A DNA stretch of 25,481 bases from CAYFJO01 sp964343305. Lineage in GTDB: Bacteria; Planctomycetota; Planctomycetia; Pirellulales; Pirellulaceae. The stretch covers positions 1 through 25,481 of the forward strand of contig CAYFJO010000127.1 of the NCBI GenBank assembly GCA_964343305.1. The letters are read 5' to 3'. A model generated the notes under the pieces. The model was not told where the DNA came from. It made no database searches and saw only the letters and a list, made by a program, of their open reading frames with translations. The position numbers were made by a program, and so were the translations under genes. Below are positions 1-9,000 of the stretch, piece by piece; position 1 is the first letter of the stretch; each line of letters opens with the position of its first letter.

Positions 1-910
1 TCTTGCGCACGCCCTCGACCATCAGCTTGTATTCGGCTGATTCAAACTTGTTGTCGGGATCGGTTCGACCACTCGACGGAGGGCGGAAGTCGAAACCAAG
101 CGCGCGGTTGCCCATGGCGGTCTTGATGAGCAGAACCTGTTCGTCGTGGAACGTGCCCAGCACGTGACCAAAGCCGAGTTCCGGTCCAATGGACTTGCCG
201 TTCGACGTGGCGCTCAGCGGCGAGCCATTGCCGTCCTTCGCGACTCTAGCTTCCTGAAAGTATACGTCATTGCGAACGGTCCAGTTGCCGTCGCCATCGA
301 CCAGCCACGGAAACTTTCCTTCGCGCCGGGCCACCGCTTCAAGATCGCCGTTGCCCAGCAGGTCGGTCTTCTGCATCCAGAACCGCGGCGGGTCGCCTTT
401 GAAGCCGGTGATCCTGAACGCGTAACGCCTGCCGGGTTCGAGCGTCACGTCCTGCTTGACCGGCTCACCACCTGCTTCCCGGCGGTAGACTTCTTTGCCG
501 TCGAGTTTCATGACGCTGTCGGAACTCTCACCGAATCCGCAGTGCAGTTGATAGACGCCGTGCTGCGGCACCTCGAGTTGTCCTTCGGCAACCGGCTTAT
601 CAGTCAGGTTGCCGTCCGGCAGGTAGACATTCAGCGGCGAGGCCTTGTAGTTGCCGACGCGATAGATCTGAAGCGGCCCATCGGAGACGGCGGGGTCAGA
701 GCTGAGATAGACCCCGGTGTAGACGTTCTTCGCGCCACTGAGGTTACCCATCCCGACCATATTGGACTGGCCCGCGAGGATGTAGACTTTGACCGGCTTT
801 GTTGCGTTGCCCGGCTTGCCATCCGGATCTGGCAACTGGGCCGGGACGTCCGCGGCTTGAAGAGAGCTGGCCATCAACGTCATCACGGCGAGAATAATCG
901 TTGGTTTCAT
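1..910 (-). CDS. SASA-family carbohydrate acetylesterase, secreted (3' end off window)
   Basis: The minus-strand reading frame is open from an ATG at 910 to the left edge, giving 303 visible codons. An AGGA lies about 7 nt upstream of the ATG. Residues 1-20 form a signal peptide ending near SLQAAD. The SASA (DUF303) nucleophile block VYILAGQSNMVGMG lies at 42-55, with Ser49 as the expected catalytic serine. Typical downstream SASA motifs (GPELGFG near 242-248, then KTAMGN) follow only after about 150 residues. The intervening stretch includes a beta-rich part that reads like a PA14-type or jelly-roll insertion (QHGVYQLHCGFGESSD, DVTLEPGRRYAFRITGF). The conserved C-terminal DxxH block would lie outside the window. 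Members of this family remove acetyl groups from sugars; the substrate cannot be told. It is the last visible gene of the minus-strand block and probably exported. The family call is firm; the specificity is unknown. Confidence 0.88.
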   Translation of the reverse strand, partial: MKPTIILAVMTLMASSLQAADVPAQLPDPDGKPGNATKPVKVYILAGQSNMVGMGNLSGAKNVYTGVYLSSDPAVSDGPLQIYRVGNYKASPLNVYLPDGNLTDKPVAEGQLEVPQHGVYQLHCGFGESSDSVMKLDGKEVYRREAGGEPVKQDVTLEPGRRYAFRITGFKGDPPRFWMQKTDLLGNGDLEAVARREGKFPWLVDGDGNWTVRNDVYFQEARVAKDGNGSPLSATSNGKSIGPELGFGHVLGTFHDEQVLLIKTAMGNRALGFDFRPPSSGRTDPDNKFESAEYKLMVEGVRK

Positions 911-932
911 CGTTGTTTCCTGGTGTGGGATC

Positions 933-955
933 TTTAACGCCGAGCCGGCGTTAAA
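933..955. repeat. Short palindrome, TTTAACGCCG arms
   Basis: Arms TTTAACGCCG (933-942) and CGGCGTTAAA (946-955) pair perfectly around a 3-nt loop. It sits between the SASA gene start and the stop of the PDZ/toroid gene. Its sequence equals the two outer ends of the longer inverted repeat at 5462-5530, as if the middle had been deleted. It may act as a transcription terminator or attenuator for the upstream gene, or be a REP-like dispersed element. Confidence 0.75.
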
Positions 956-958
956 CAA

Positions 959-3900
959 TTATTTCTTCAGCACGTACCACGCCGACTGCCAGCCGACGGC
1001 GTTTCTGGCATTGAAGCCGCCGGCTTCGATGAAGAGGTAATCTTCGTCGTTGATCGTTTTGATCTTCATCTTCAGTGCTTCGTAACGGGTCAAATCCATC
1101 AGGGTGTCGCTGGACCAGAGTCGTGTGACCTCGTCCGTTTCGCCGTTGTCCTTGAAGTTGATCCCTGCGATCTTCGCTCCGCGCGGATTCAGCCGCCGGT
1201 CAGGCGTGAACTCGTCGATCGTCTTGACGACGCCGAGGGTTTTCCAGCGGCCGACTAACCGTGCGTTTGGAACGAATTTGCCGTCGTAGAGGAACTTGAC
1301 GGCGCTGGCCTGGCGTTCGCGGTCTGCCGGATCCTGCGCGGCCTGCCAATCGGACGACAACATCGAGACGACAGTCGCCGACTTGCGTACCAAATCGTCG
1401 CCCATCGGCGGCAGCTTCTGCTCCTCGAAGTGCACGCTGATTTTGCCCTGGGGAACACGCGTGCTCGGCTTCACTTTGTATTTGTCATTGAACCGGAGGA
1501 ATGTCTTCACTGCGATCGTGACCTCGCCGTCCTGGAAGTCGTCAAGGAAATCTCTGGTGATGAACGCGCCCTTCGGCTGACCGCCGCCTCCGCGACCGGT
1601 GCAGGTTGTGGTTTCGGCCAGGGGTCGGCCGTTGATGTAGATGATGTGTCCACCGCCGGAGCCGACGTGGTTGCCATCGTTCACGCGAATCCGGTAGCGG
1701 TGGCCGTCTTTCAGTGGTGGCATCCTGAAGCTCCCACGCATCAGTAGGACTTCCTTTTCCCAGAAGGAGTTCACCTTCGTGGCGCCGTAGCAGCCGGGGC
1801 CGGTGCAGCCAGCACCACACTTGTGAATCGGGTGCGTCGGGAGCTTGCCCAGGTAGTGGCCGAAGGGACTCTTCCCTGCCTTCCAGGCGGAGGGATCGAA
1901 GTCGGTGGCGAACCAGTTCTCCGTGCCTTTGGGCAGAGTCACCTTGCGGTAGCGCGTGATGAGCTGGTCAAAAGGCACTTGCTCGGCATCGATCGGGTCA
2001 AAGGAAAAGAACGACCACTCGGCGTTTCGCAGATCGGCGAACATGCGCCAGCCGAATTCGTCCTGTCCCGCCCGATCGTAGAGGGCGGCAAGCTGCGAGA
2101 TCTGATCACGAGACCCGCCAGCATAGCCCGACTGCACTTCCAAAGCTGCCAGTTCATGCAACTTCGCCCGGTTCCTGCCGACGAACTCGGGGATCAACTC
2201 CTCTGTGATGATCGGAGTGATCGCCTGCTTGAGTTTTGGGCCGAACTGGCTGGGGTCCGCGTTCAAGAAGAACTGCTTGTATGGCAGGATCTGCTGAGGA
2301 TAACGCTCGCGGGCGATCTCGTAGAGCACGTCCAATCCGCCCGGCACATCGGCCAGTGACGCGGCAATGAATTCCAGATGGGAGTCGTATGTGGAGGAGA
2401 TATCCTGGCCGCCCGGAGCGGTTTTCACGCCGGCATAGCCGGTGTAGGTCTCCTTCAAAGTCTTCGTGGCCAACTGATGCACCTCGGGACTGCCTGTCTT
2501 GATTTGTGCGCGGATGCTTCCCATCAAACCTAACGTAAGAGCGGAACGCTGGTTCGTTCTGATCAGCTCGCCGATCCGCGGGAGCACTTTCTGGTAACAC
2601 CGTTCATCCGCCGCGACGGGGGTCAGCGCGGTTAGTGCGGCATTCTGCAGCCACCAGTCCTCGTGGTTGAGAAAGGACAGCAGCAGATCGACCTGCGGCA
2701 CGACCCAGTCCGCAGCAGCGGCACCGATGACATGCAGCGCAGCGTCCTTGACCCACCACGATTCCCGCGGGGCTTTCACCGCCTGCACCGCCAGGTCGAA
2801 GACGTCCCGGGTCAGCACCTCGATGCGTTGTTCCCGTCTCAGGATTTCGTAAACGGCCGAGAACATGGCACGGCGAACGCGCGGGTCTTTCGATCGGAGA
2901 AACTCCATCATGAGTTCTGTCCGAACGTCTCCACCGGGCGTCCGCCAGCCAATGTACCCGCTGTTGATGCCTACAACTTTGTTGGCGGCAACGAAGCGTA
3001 TGTTGTGATCCTGGTGATGGATGTATTGTCGCAGCAGGTCGTCGCTCACCTCACCCGATATATGGAGCCGGACCAGAACGGGCATGCTGGAATCCCTGGC
3101 CAGAGTTTCGTCGGAGAGGTCCTGCTGCCTGCCATCAGCATCGGGCACGGCCTCTAGCGAGACGAAGGCGTTATCGGCCTCGGTGCCCCAGGGTTGTTTG
3201 GGGAGTTGGTATTGCCTGGAGAATTTCGTCGGCGGAGCACCGGTGATGCGAAGGGTTTTGCGCGGAATGGTGTAGGTCAGGGCATAGGCGGTCCCCCAGG
3301 CACCTTTCCATTTCTCCGAGTCATACCCGGCCCCGCCCAGGATGCCGAACGAGCCATCCCAGCGACGGGACAGGTCGTAGTGCCACTGGCGATTGTCCAT
3401 GAACTCGCGATATTGCTTCGGCCTTTTCTCGTACATCAGGCCCATCGCAGGACTGCGCCAGGATTCGCCGATGCCGCCCCCGGTGTGGCCGTGCAGCATG
3501 AAGCTGGTGGTATAGAAACTGGTTAACGCGCAGACGTCGCGCGCCCGGGCATAGACCGAGTTTTCGCCGTCTGGCGTGAGCGCCGCCGCCGCCGCCATGG
3601 CGAAGGCGAGGTTGCCGTTCTTGCCGTTATCGACAAAGCCGACCTCCGGCCGGCCATCTCCGTAGGGGTTGTGGCCGCGTCCCGAGTAGCGGTAGAAGTG
3701 GACCAGTGCGCCGAGCAGCGCGTGATCAGGTACGTCCACGCCGCATTCCTTGGCCAGAAGCAGGAAGGTGACCACCGCCGTGCCGCCCGCGTTGAGGTGC
3801 CCCATGCCGTAAGTGACGCTCGGCACACCGCCCCGGCCGGCCCAGCCATCGAGATACTGCCCTTTGACCGCGTTATTGACCCACTTCTGGATGCCCGGAA

Positions 3901-4579
3901 GCACCTCTTTGTCGCCGGTGCGAAGGTAGTATTCACACAGCGGAATGCCGCCGTAGCCTAGGTACCAGGCGTACGTGTGTGCGCGATTGGCAACGCTCCG
4001 CGCCCATTTGCGCACCGTCTCGAGGTCTTTCTCCTCACCCGTCGAGAGCAGGAACAGCATGCCGATCCCACCAAAGCCTTTGTTGGATTCCGGTTTGGCC
4101 AGGTAATCCGCGAACCCTCGCACGATCTTGTCGGATTTCGGACAATCGAGCGGCCATGTCTTGCCGTAAGCGCCGAGAACGGGAACGTTGACAATGATGC
4201 CTTCGGTCTGGCCCTTGAGAGCGAACCGGAGAACACCGTCGCTCGCCTCGGCCGCAGCAAGGATTCGACCAAGTTGTATTCGCGGATCGATGTCCGCCAG
4301 CTTCTGGCCATTGATCGATTCAATAATCTGTCCCGCTTTCAGCTTTCCCGTTTTCGCAGCCGGCGAGCCTTCCTCGATGTGACTGATCCGCATCGTGAAT
4401 GCCGGCTGGATCAGGTCGATGCCCATCCCAACCGGGCCGAAGCGTTTGATGTTAGTAAGCGACTTGGTATCGCTCGGCCGCGTGGAGAACAGGCCGCGCG
4501 GTTCTTTGTAAAACGAGCCGTCTTCGGCCGAGGCAATGCCACTCAGCAGCATGGTTGTGATCAGGGCAACACGTGTCAT
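959..4579 (-). CDS. DUF6288-like exported protein: PDZ, alpha/alpha toroid, HEAT, beta-sandwich
   Basis: This 1206-aa protein starts at the ATG at 4579, which shares its A with the TGA stop of the upstream gene (TGATG). A GTG three bases earlier is an alternative start. Residues 1-18 are a signal peptide ending in IASAED. A PDZ domain covers about 48-125 (GMGIDL, EEGSPAAKTGKLKAGQIIES). Residues about 150-440 are Gly- and Trp-rich helical repeats (GFGGIGMLFLLS, AWYLGYGGIPLCEYYL, GMGHLNAGGTAVVTFLLL) that resemble a terpenoid-cyclase-like alpha/alpha toroid. HEAT-like helices occupy about 500-760. The C-terminal third includes a Cys cluster (KCGAGCTGPGCYG) and a beta-sandwich part (HRYRIRVNDGNHVGSGGGHIIY). 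The arrangement matches what I recall of planctomycete DUF6288 proteins, whose role is unknown. Translational coupling ties it to the YdjY gene. The domain reading is by eye. Confidence 0.85.
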   Translation of the reverse strand: MTRVALITTMLLSGIASAEDGSFYKEPRGLFSTRPSDTKSLTNIKRFGPVGMGIDLIQPAFTMRISHIEEGSPAAKTGKLKAGQIIESINGQKLADIDPRIQLGRILAAAEASDGVLRFALKGQTEGIIVNVPVLGAYGKTWPLDCPKSDKIVRGFADYLAKPESNKGFGGIGMLFLLSTGEEKDLETVRKWARSVANRAHTYAWYLGYGGIPLCEYYLRTGDKEVLPGIQKWVNNAVKGQYLDGWAGRGGVPSVTYGMGHLNAGGTAVVTFLLLAKECGVDVPDHALLGALVHFYRYSGRGHNPYGDGRPEVGFVDNGKNGNLAFAMAAAAALTPDGENSVYARARDVCALTSFYTTSFMLHGHTGGGIGESWRSPAMGLMYEKRPKQYREFMDNRQWHYDLSRRWDGSFGILGGAGYDSEKWKGAWGTAYALTYTIPRKTLRITGAPPTKFSRQYQLPKQPWGTEADNAFVSLEAVPDADGRQQDLSDETLARDSSMPVLVRLHISGEVSDDLLRQYIHHQDHNIRFVAANKVVGINSGYIGWRTPGGDVRTELMMEFLRSKDPRVRRAMFSAVYEILRREQRIEVLTRDVFDLAVQAVKAPRESWWVKDAALHVIGAAAADWVVPQVDLLLSFLNHEDWWLQNAALTALTPVAADERCYQKVLPRIGELIRTNQRSALTLGLMGSIRAQIKTGSPEVHQLATKTLKETYTGYAGVKTAPGGQDISSTYDSHLEFIAASLADVPGGLDVLYEIARERYPQQILPYKQFFLNADPSQFGPKLKQAITPIITEELIPEFVGRNRAKLHELAALEVQSGYAGGSRDQISQLAALYDRAGQDEFGWRMFADLRNAEWSFFSFDPIDAEQVPFDQLITRYRKVTLPKGTENWFATDFDPSAWKAGKSPFGHYLGKLPTHPIHKCGAGCTGPGCYGATKVNSFWEKEVLLMRGSFRMPPLKDGHRYRIRVNDGNHVGSGGGHIIYINGRPLAETTTCTGRGGGGQPKGAFITRDFLDDFQDGEVTIAVKTFLRFNDKYKVKPSTRVPQGKISVHFEEQKLPPMGDDLVRKSATVVSMLSSDWQAAQDPADRERQASAVKFLYDGKFVPNARLVGRWKTLGVVKTIDEFTPDRRLNPRGAKIAGINFKDNGETDEVTRLWSSDTLMDLTRYEALKMKIKTINDEDYLFIEAGGFNARNAVGWQSAWYVLKK

Positions 4580-5364
4580 CACTTCTTAACTCCAGTTCTT
4601 TGATCCGTTTTGGGGCGCAGACGCAACGTGATTCTTGTTCCCACGTCGGGCAGATGCGCGGAATCCACCTGCCACATTAGTGCGCCGTTAGCATGGCTTT
4701 GAACGCCTGGCAGGCAGAGCAGTTCGTCGCCGAAGGTGGCGATGGAGATAACGTGACCGCTCAGGTCGGCGAGGTACTGTCGCGGCCCCTTCCCGTTGTC
4801 GCGAAGATGCGATCCAGCAAAGAGAAACGTATGGGGAAACTCTTTGTCCTTGCCCGCTTTGGTTCTTTCTCTGCGATTTTCAATAACACCAATCTCGTCG
4901 GAGCGCTCCTTCGATCGCGCAATGAAGTCACTCACCAGGCGTTCGATCATTTTGCCGTCCGAATTTTTGAAGACAAGATAGGCGTCAATTGGATCGCCGC
5001 GCGGCGGAATGTCAACCCAACGCTTTTCCTCTTCGCCCACCTGCTTCCGCATCGCGGGGTTTCCATTGTTCGCGCCGAGCAACAACAGCGCCGTGTGGAT
5101 GTGCATCGGGCGGGCGGCGACAGCGACGATGGATTCGTGCTCCTTGCTACCCTTCGTGCAGGCGACCAGTTCAAGAAAACCTTCGTCGAGACAAACGGTC
5201 GCTTCAAGATCGACACATCGTTTTTCGAAGTCGATCACCATCCCGGGGAGTTTCACCGGCTTGCGAGCGGGCTTCTTCGGCATGGGGTCTTTGGCCTGAA
5301 TCGTGTTCGAGAACAACGACAACACTATCGCGAGTGCACAGATCTTTTTGGGGACATTTTTCAT
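4579..5364 (-). CDS. YdjY-domain exported protein
   Basis: The frame is open from 5415, but the ATG at 5364 gives a 261-aa protein that begins directly with a signal peptide (MKNVPKKICALAIVLSLFSN...IQA), so that start is preferred. After a basic Pro/Lys linker, residues about 35-100 carry the YdjY-like core: a cysteine-containing beta segment (VDLEATVCLDEGFLELVACT), then SIVAVAARPMHIHTALLLLGANNGNP. The C-terminal half includes VFLFAGS-like text (HTFLFAGSHLRDNG) and a block ending in LRPKTDQRTGVKK. The stop overlaps the ATG of the next gene by one base, so the two are probably translated together. The biochemical role of YdjY domains is not established to my knowledge. No clear Shine-Dalgarno was found. 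Confidence 0.8.
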   Translation of the reverse strand: MKNVPKKICALAIVLSLFSNTIQAKDPMPKKPARKPVKLPGMVIDFEKRCVDLEATVCLDEGFLELVACTKGSKEHESIVAVAARPMHIHTALLLLGANNGNPAMRKQVGEEEKRWVDIPPRGDPIDAYLVFKNSDGKMIERLVSDFIARSKERSDEIGVIENRRERTKAGKDKEFPHTFLFAGSHLRDNGKGPRQYLADLSGHVISIATFGDELLCLPGVQSHANGALMWQVDSAHLPDVGTRITLRLRPKTDQRTGVKK

Positions 5365-5461
5365 TTTGATGATCTGCGACTTTCGTGCATCCAAGGGAGA
5401 GCGATTGCAGGTCACAATCGAGGCGGGCTGTTCTGTATGCCGCGGCCATTAGAAAATGTCC

Positions 5462-5530
5462 TCGTTTAACGCCGAGCCGGCAGGCGACGGCACACGATTA
5501 GCCGTCGCCTGCCGGCTCGGCGTTAAACGA
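5462..5530. repeat. Perfect 29-bp inverted repeat (REP-like or terminator)
   Basis: Arms 5462-5490 and 5502-5530 are perfectly complementary over 29 bp, with an 11-nt loop CACACGATTAG. The outer ends read TCGTTTAACGCCGAGCCGG. The element lies between the HEAT-like gene and the YdjY gene, both on the minus strand, so any readthrough would cross it. The short palindrome at 933-955 contains the same ends. It lacks a long T-run on either side, so a repeat family is as likely as an intrinsic terminator. Confidence 0.9.
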
Positions 5531-5636
5531 CGTAGGCGGACATTACTAACTGGCCGTGGTATACAAGACATGATACACCTCAGCGGCCTTGTATTTGGGT
5601 AAAAAACCATTGTTTTTGAGAGTGGTAAATATCGCC

Positions 5637-6059
5637 TCAATTCCGCAACAACACCTTGCGCACTGAAACATCAGGATAATCTGACGCCATCTTGCGGATC
5701 GCCCTGGCGATTGCCTCGTCTTTGATCTTCCCCAAAGCCACTGCCGCCGCGTAACGGGTATCGAGGGCATTGTCGAGATTCGACAAGACCTTCAGGAGTG
5801 GTCCCGCCGCTCGATAACAGGGCTTGTGCTCGTTTTGCAACAAGCCGACATACAGTGTTTCCGGTCCGGGCCTGATCTTTGACGCTGACCTTGTACGGCA
5901 GCTTGACGCCGCGCGATGCGTAGTCCATCTCGATACGCGTGTGACGTCGGCACGTGCCGCATCGCGTTCAACAGGAGCCGCGCCTGCATCGCACGCACCG
6001 AGTACGCAGCCAATCAAGGGAACGAGGAATAGCGAGCGGTAGAACTTCAACAAAAACAT
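5637..6059 (-). CDS. Small HEAT-like putative lipoprotein, apparently carrying compensating frameshifts
   Basis: The frame from the ATG at 6059 encodes 140 aa. A TTG at 6068 would add three residues but abuts the preceding stop. The N-terminus is a signal sequence with a possible lipobox (LIGC, or LGAC four residues later). Residues about 75-140 form helical HEAT-like repeats (LLKVLSNLDNALDTRYAAAVALGKI, written here as separate motifs LLKVLSNLD and RYAAAVALGKI, ending SVRKVLLRN). Between them, roughly 5860-5935, the in-frame text is Ser/Arg/Thr-rich and unnatural. A neighbouring frame there reads like real protein (IEMDYASRGVKLPYKVSV) and has the GC-rich third positions of its neighbours. Two compensating indels are therefore likely. 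Downstream of the stop, another frame continues plausibly (GIEAIFTTLKNNGFLPKYKA), hinting at a further shift. It follows the large SASA gene by 9 nt, so it is probably co-transcribed. Function unknown. Confidence 0.6.
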   Translation of the reverse strand: MFLLKFYRSLFLVPLIGCVLGACDAGAAPVERDAARADVTRVSRWTTHRAASSCRTRSASKIRPGPETLYVGLLQNEHKPCYRAAGPLLKVLSNLDNALDTRYAAAVALGKIKDEAIARAIRKMASDYPDVSVRKVLLRN

Positions 6060-6068
6060 ACCTTTCAA

Positions 6069-9000
6069 TTACTTGAGCTTTTCCGCGGCCAACGCGCCAA
6101 GCTGTGCGGCGATGGCTTCAAGACTCTTTGGCCACAGGTCGAACTCGGTGCTTGTCGCGCCTTTGAACTTTGGCGCCCTAAGTCCGTCAACGAGTGAACT
6201 CGCCGGCTGGGCGTAGAAGAACGGGACCTGTTTCTGCCCGAACGTTTCAGCAAAGCTGCTTGCGTACACCTCCAGCGACGGTGAATACTTCGAAATGTCG
6301 TCGCTGATGTTGTCTTTGCCCGGAATCCAAGTCACGCCGCGGACAGCGAACGGCGTGAGCGGACTGATGCAGAAGTTGTAGGTGTGCGTCGCCGTCTCCG
6401 TGCGGCTGGCCCACTGGTTGTAATAAGGCTCAGGGAAGGCCGGCGCAGCCTCGGCCAATTGCGGCGGGAGGTCGTTGCCCGCTTTCAATAATGCCGCCAC
6501 CTTTTGGTTGTACTGCTTCACGGTCTCGATGTACTGGACGACGGCTTGCTTGCAGACATCGGTGTTCGGATAGCCGAGGTTCAGCTCGTCGCGTTCCTTT
6601 TCAAAGCCGGTGGCCGCCTGCATGGCCTTGTGCGAAACCCACGTAATCGGCGGGTTCTCCGCACCGAGCGTAACGATGCCCACCGGCACGCCTGGCTGCT
6701 GGACTTTCGAGGCGAAGTGGTAAGCGACAACGGATGGCGGATCGCCAACTTCGTCGAAATCCGCAGACTGCCAGGAAGCCACGTACCTACCGCCACCGAT
6801 TTCCATTCTCAGTTTCCGCGGCGTGCGGAACCGGCGAGCTTTTGTTTTGATGCGGAACTCGCGAACCAGCGGCAGCGGTTTCAGGTCAACGGGTTTGTCT
6901 TTCTGCGGGCGAATCAACTGGCCATCGAGTTGACGCGAACCGGTCATGATCCAGACGTCGCCTACGAGCACATCGCGGATCCTGCGTTCCTCGTCTACGT
7001 CGCTGCGAATAACCAGGTCACGGCCTTTGGAAGTAGAGGACATCGGATCGAGAGTGACTCGCCAGCGTTCGAATTCATCGACGGCGGTCTTCTTCGTTTG
7101 ACCGCCAAAGGAAACAGTGATCTCACTGCCGGGAACTCCGTGACCCCACACGGGCAGCGGGAGATCTCGCTGTAGCACGCATCGATCGCGGAACAGCGTC
7201 GAGGGCAACAAATATGTCTTCTTACCCCATTTGTGCTCCGCTTCGGCTTTGGCAGCGGCAACGATTCTGGGATCATCCTCGTTGAACATCTGCCGGCCGT
7301 TGAAGTACGCGAATGGAATCGCCGGCAAACCAGCGCGGTTGTAGAGATTGGCACCCATCGGCGTGCCGCAGTAGGCGTACTGCACACCTCGCGGTTCGGG
7401 CACGTACTCGCTGGTCACCACGACCTCGTCGCCATCGATGATCGCTTTCGCCGGATGCCAGACCTTGTCTTTGCCCGCTAGCCGGAAGTGCTTCAGCTTC
7501 TCGCCCGGGGTCTCGCGAGCCGGTTCGACGTAGGCTGACGGATTCTTCTGGTAGTCGGCCTGCATCCCTTTGCTGGCCATCATCAGACCGCCGCCGGGGC
7601 CGCGCTGTTCGAACTGCACACGCACCGTGTTGCCCTTAATGGTGTGTAACTTGTAGATTGGCCCCGTGTAGGGAATGTCCTTGCCGTATTGATGGGCCAG
7701 TGCCCAGCGGGCGAGCCGCTTGCCCGGGTCAAGTTTGTTGAAATAGTGGATGCCTGTGGGACGGGCACTGTTCAGGTCGTGTTGCGGGACCATGCCGACA
7801 TGCTTCGCCCGCAGGAAGAATAATGTCTGAGCCTCGCGAAGATCAGCGAAGCCGACGTGATTGGGATCCGGTTCGCCGTAGTGCTGCTGCTGGGTGAAGT
7901 AGAAAGGAAGATCAGGCCGTCCCCAATTCTTCCGCCACCCGTTGATGAGCGCTTCCAGCTTCGCCGCATAGATCTTGCCGTCATCCGCGTTGCTCGTGCC
8001 CTGACACCAGATCGCGCCGCGGATCGCGTACGGAATCAGTGGAGCGATCTTCCGGTTGTACATCCGCGTCGCGCCTTTCCAGTCGTCGGCGATCCCCGGC
8101 AACTTCGGACGCGGTAAAGCCGTACCGCCGCGGTTGATGAGCTTCTCGCTTTCCCGTTGCCACGTTTTGAGATCGTCGAAGTACGCGGCGATCGCGTCCT
8201 TCGCATCGCTGGTCGCCGGGTTGCTCTGGCGAACGCGCAGGGCGATGTCCTGCAATTTGGGATGATCCGCAAACCCTTCGTAAGCCGTCCACGTTTCAAT
8301 CGGAGTCGCACCATGCGTGCTGCGGACAATGCCGATCGGCACCTTTAGCTCCTCATGAAGTTCCCATGCGAACGCCAGCGAAAGCGCGGAGAACCCGCCG
8401 GCAGCCCTCGATCGCTTCCAACCGTCTTTCGAGGTCGTGCGAGTCTGCGGATACAGCGACGAGCCGATATCAACGTTGAACTCGCGAATCGGAATCTCGT
8501 CTTTCGAACGCGCGAGCATGTTCGCCAGATCGCGACACATCGACTTGCCAGCAACCCAGTCCATGTTCGACTGACCTGAAGAAAACCAGACCTCGCCAAC
8601 GAGGACCCCGCTGAGTGCAATCGCTTCGCTGCCGCTGGTGACTTTCAACTCGCGTTCTTCGCTGGACGCATTCAGCGGATCGAGCGTGATCGACCATTTG
8701 CCTTTTGCGTTTGCCGTGCCAGTCTTTGTTTGCTCCGCGAATTCGACGGTGACCTTCGCTTCGGGCTTGCTCCAGCCCCAGACGGGCAAGGGCATCTGCC
8801 GTTGCAAGATCGCGTTGTCAACGAACGGCGTTCCCAGTTCGAGGCTTGGCCAGCCCAGCGCTTTGGCGATCATGAAGTCGGTCAACCGCTGAGACTCGAA
8901 CCAGCCCCGCCACATGTTGTGGCCCTGTCCTTTGATCAGTTCGACTTCGACGGGACCGCCGCCCGCTTTATAACGCTCGGCCAACAATCCGGAGTTCTTC

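Noticed and set aside
146..937. 263-aa plus-strand open frame
   Set aside because: It is the antisense of the SASA esterase gene, which has a signal peptide and the GQSNM block; the plus-strand text has no motif.
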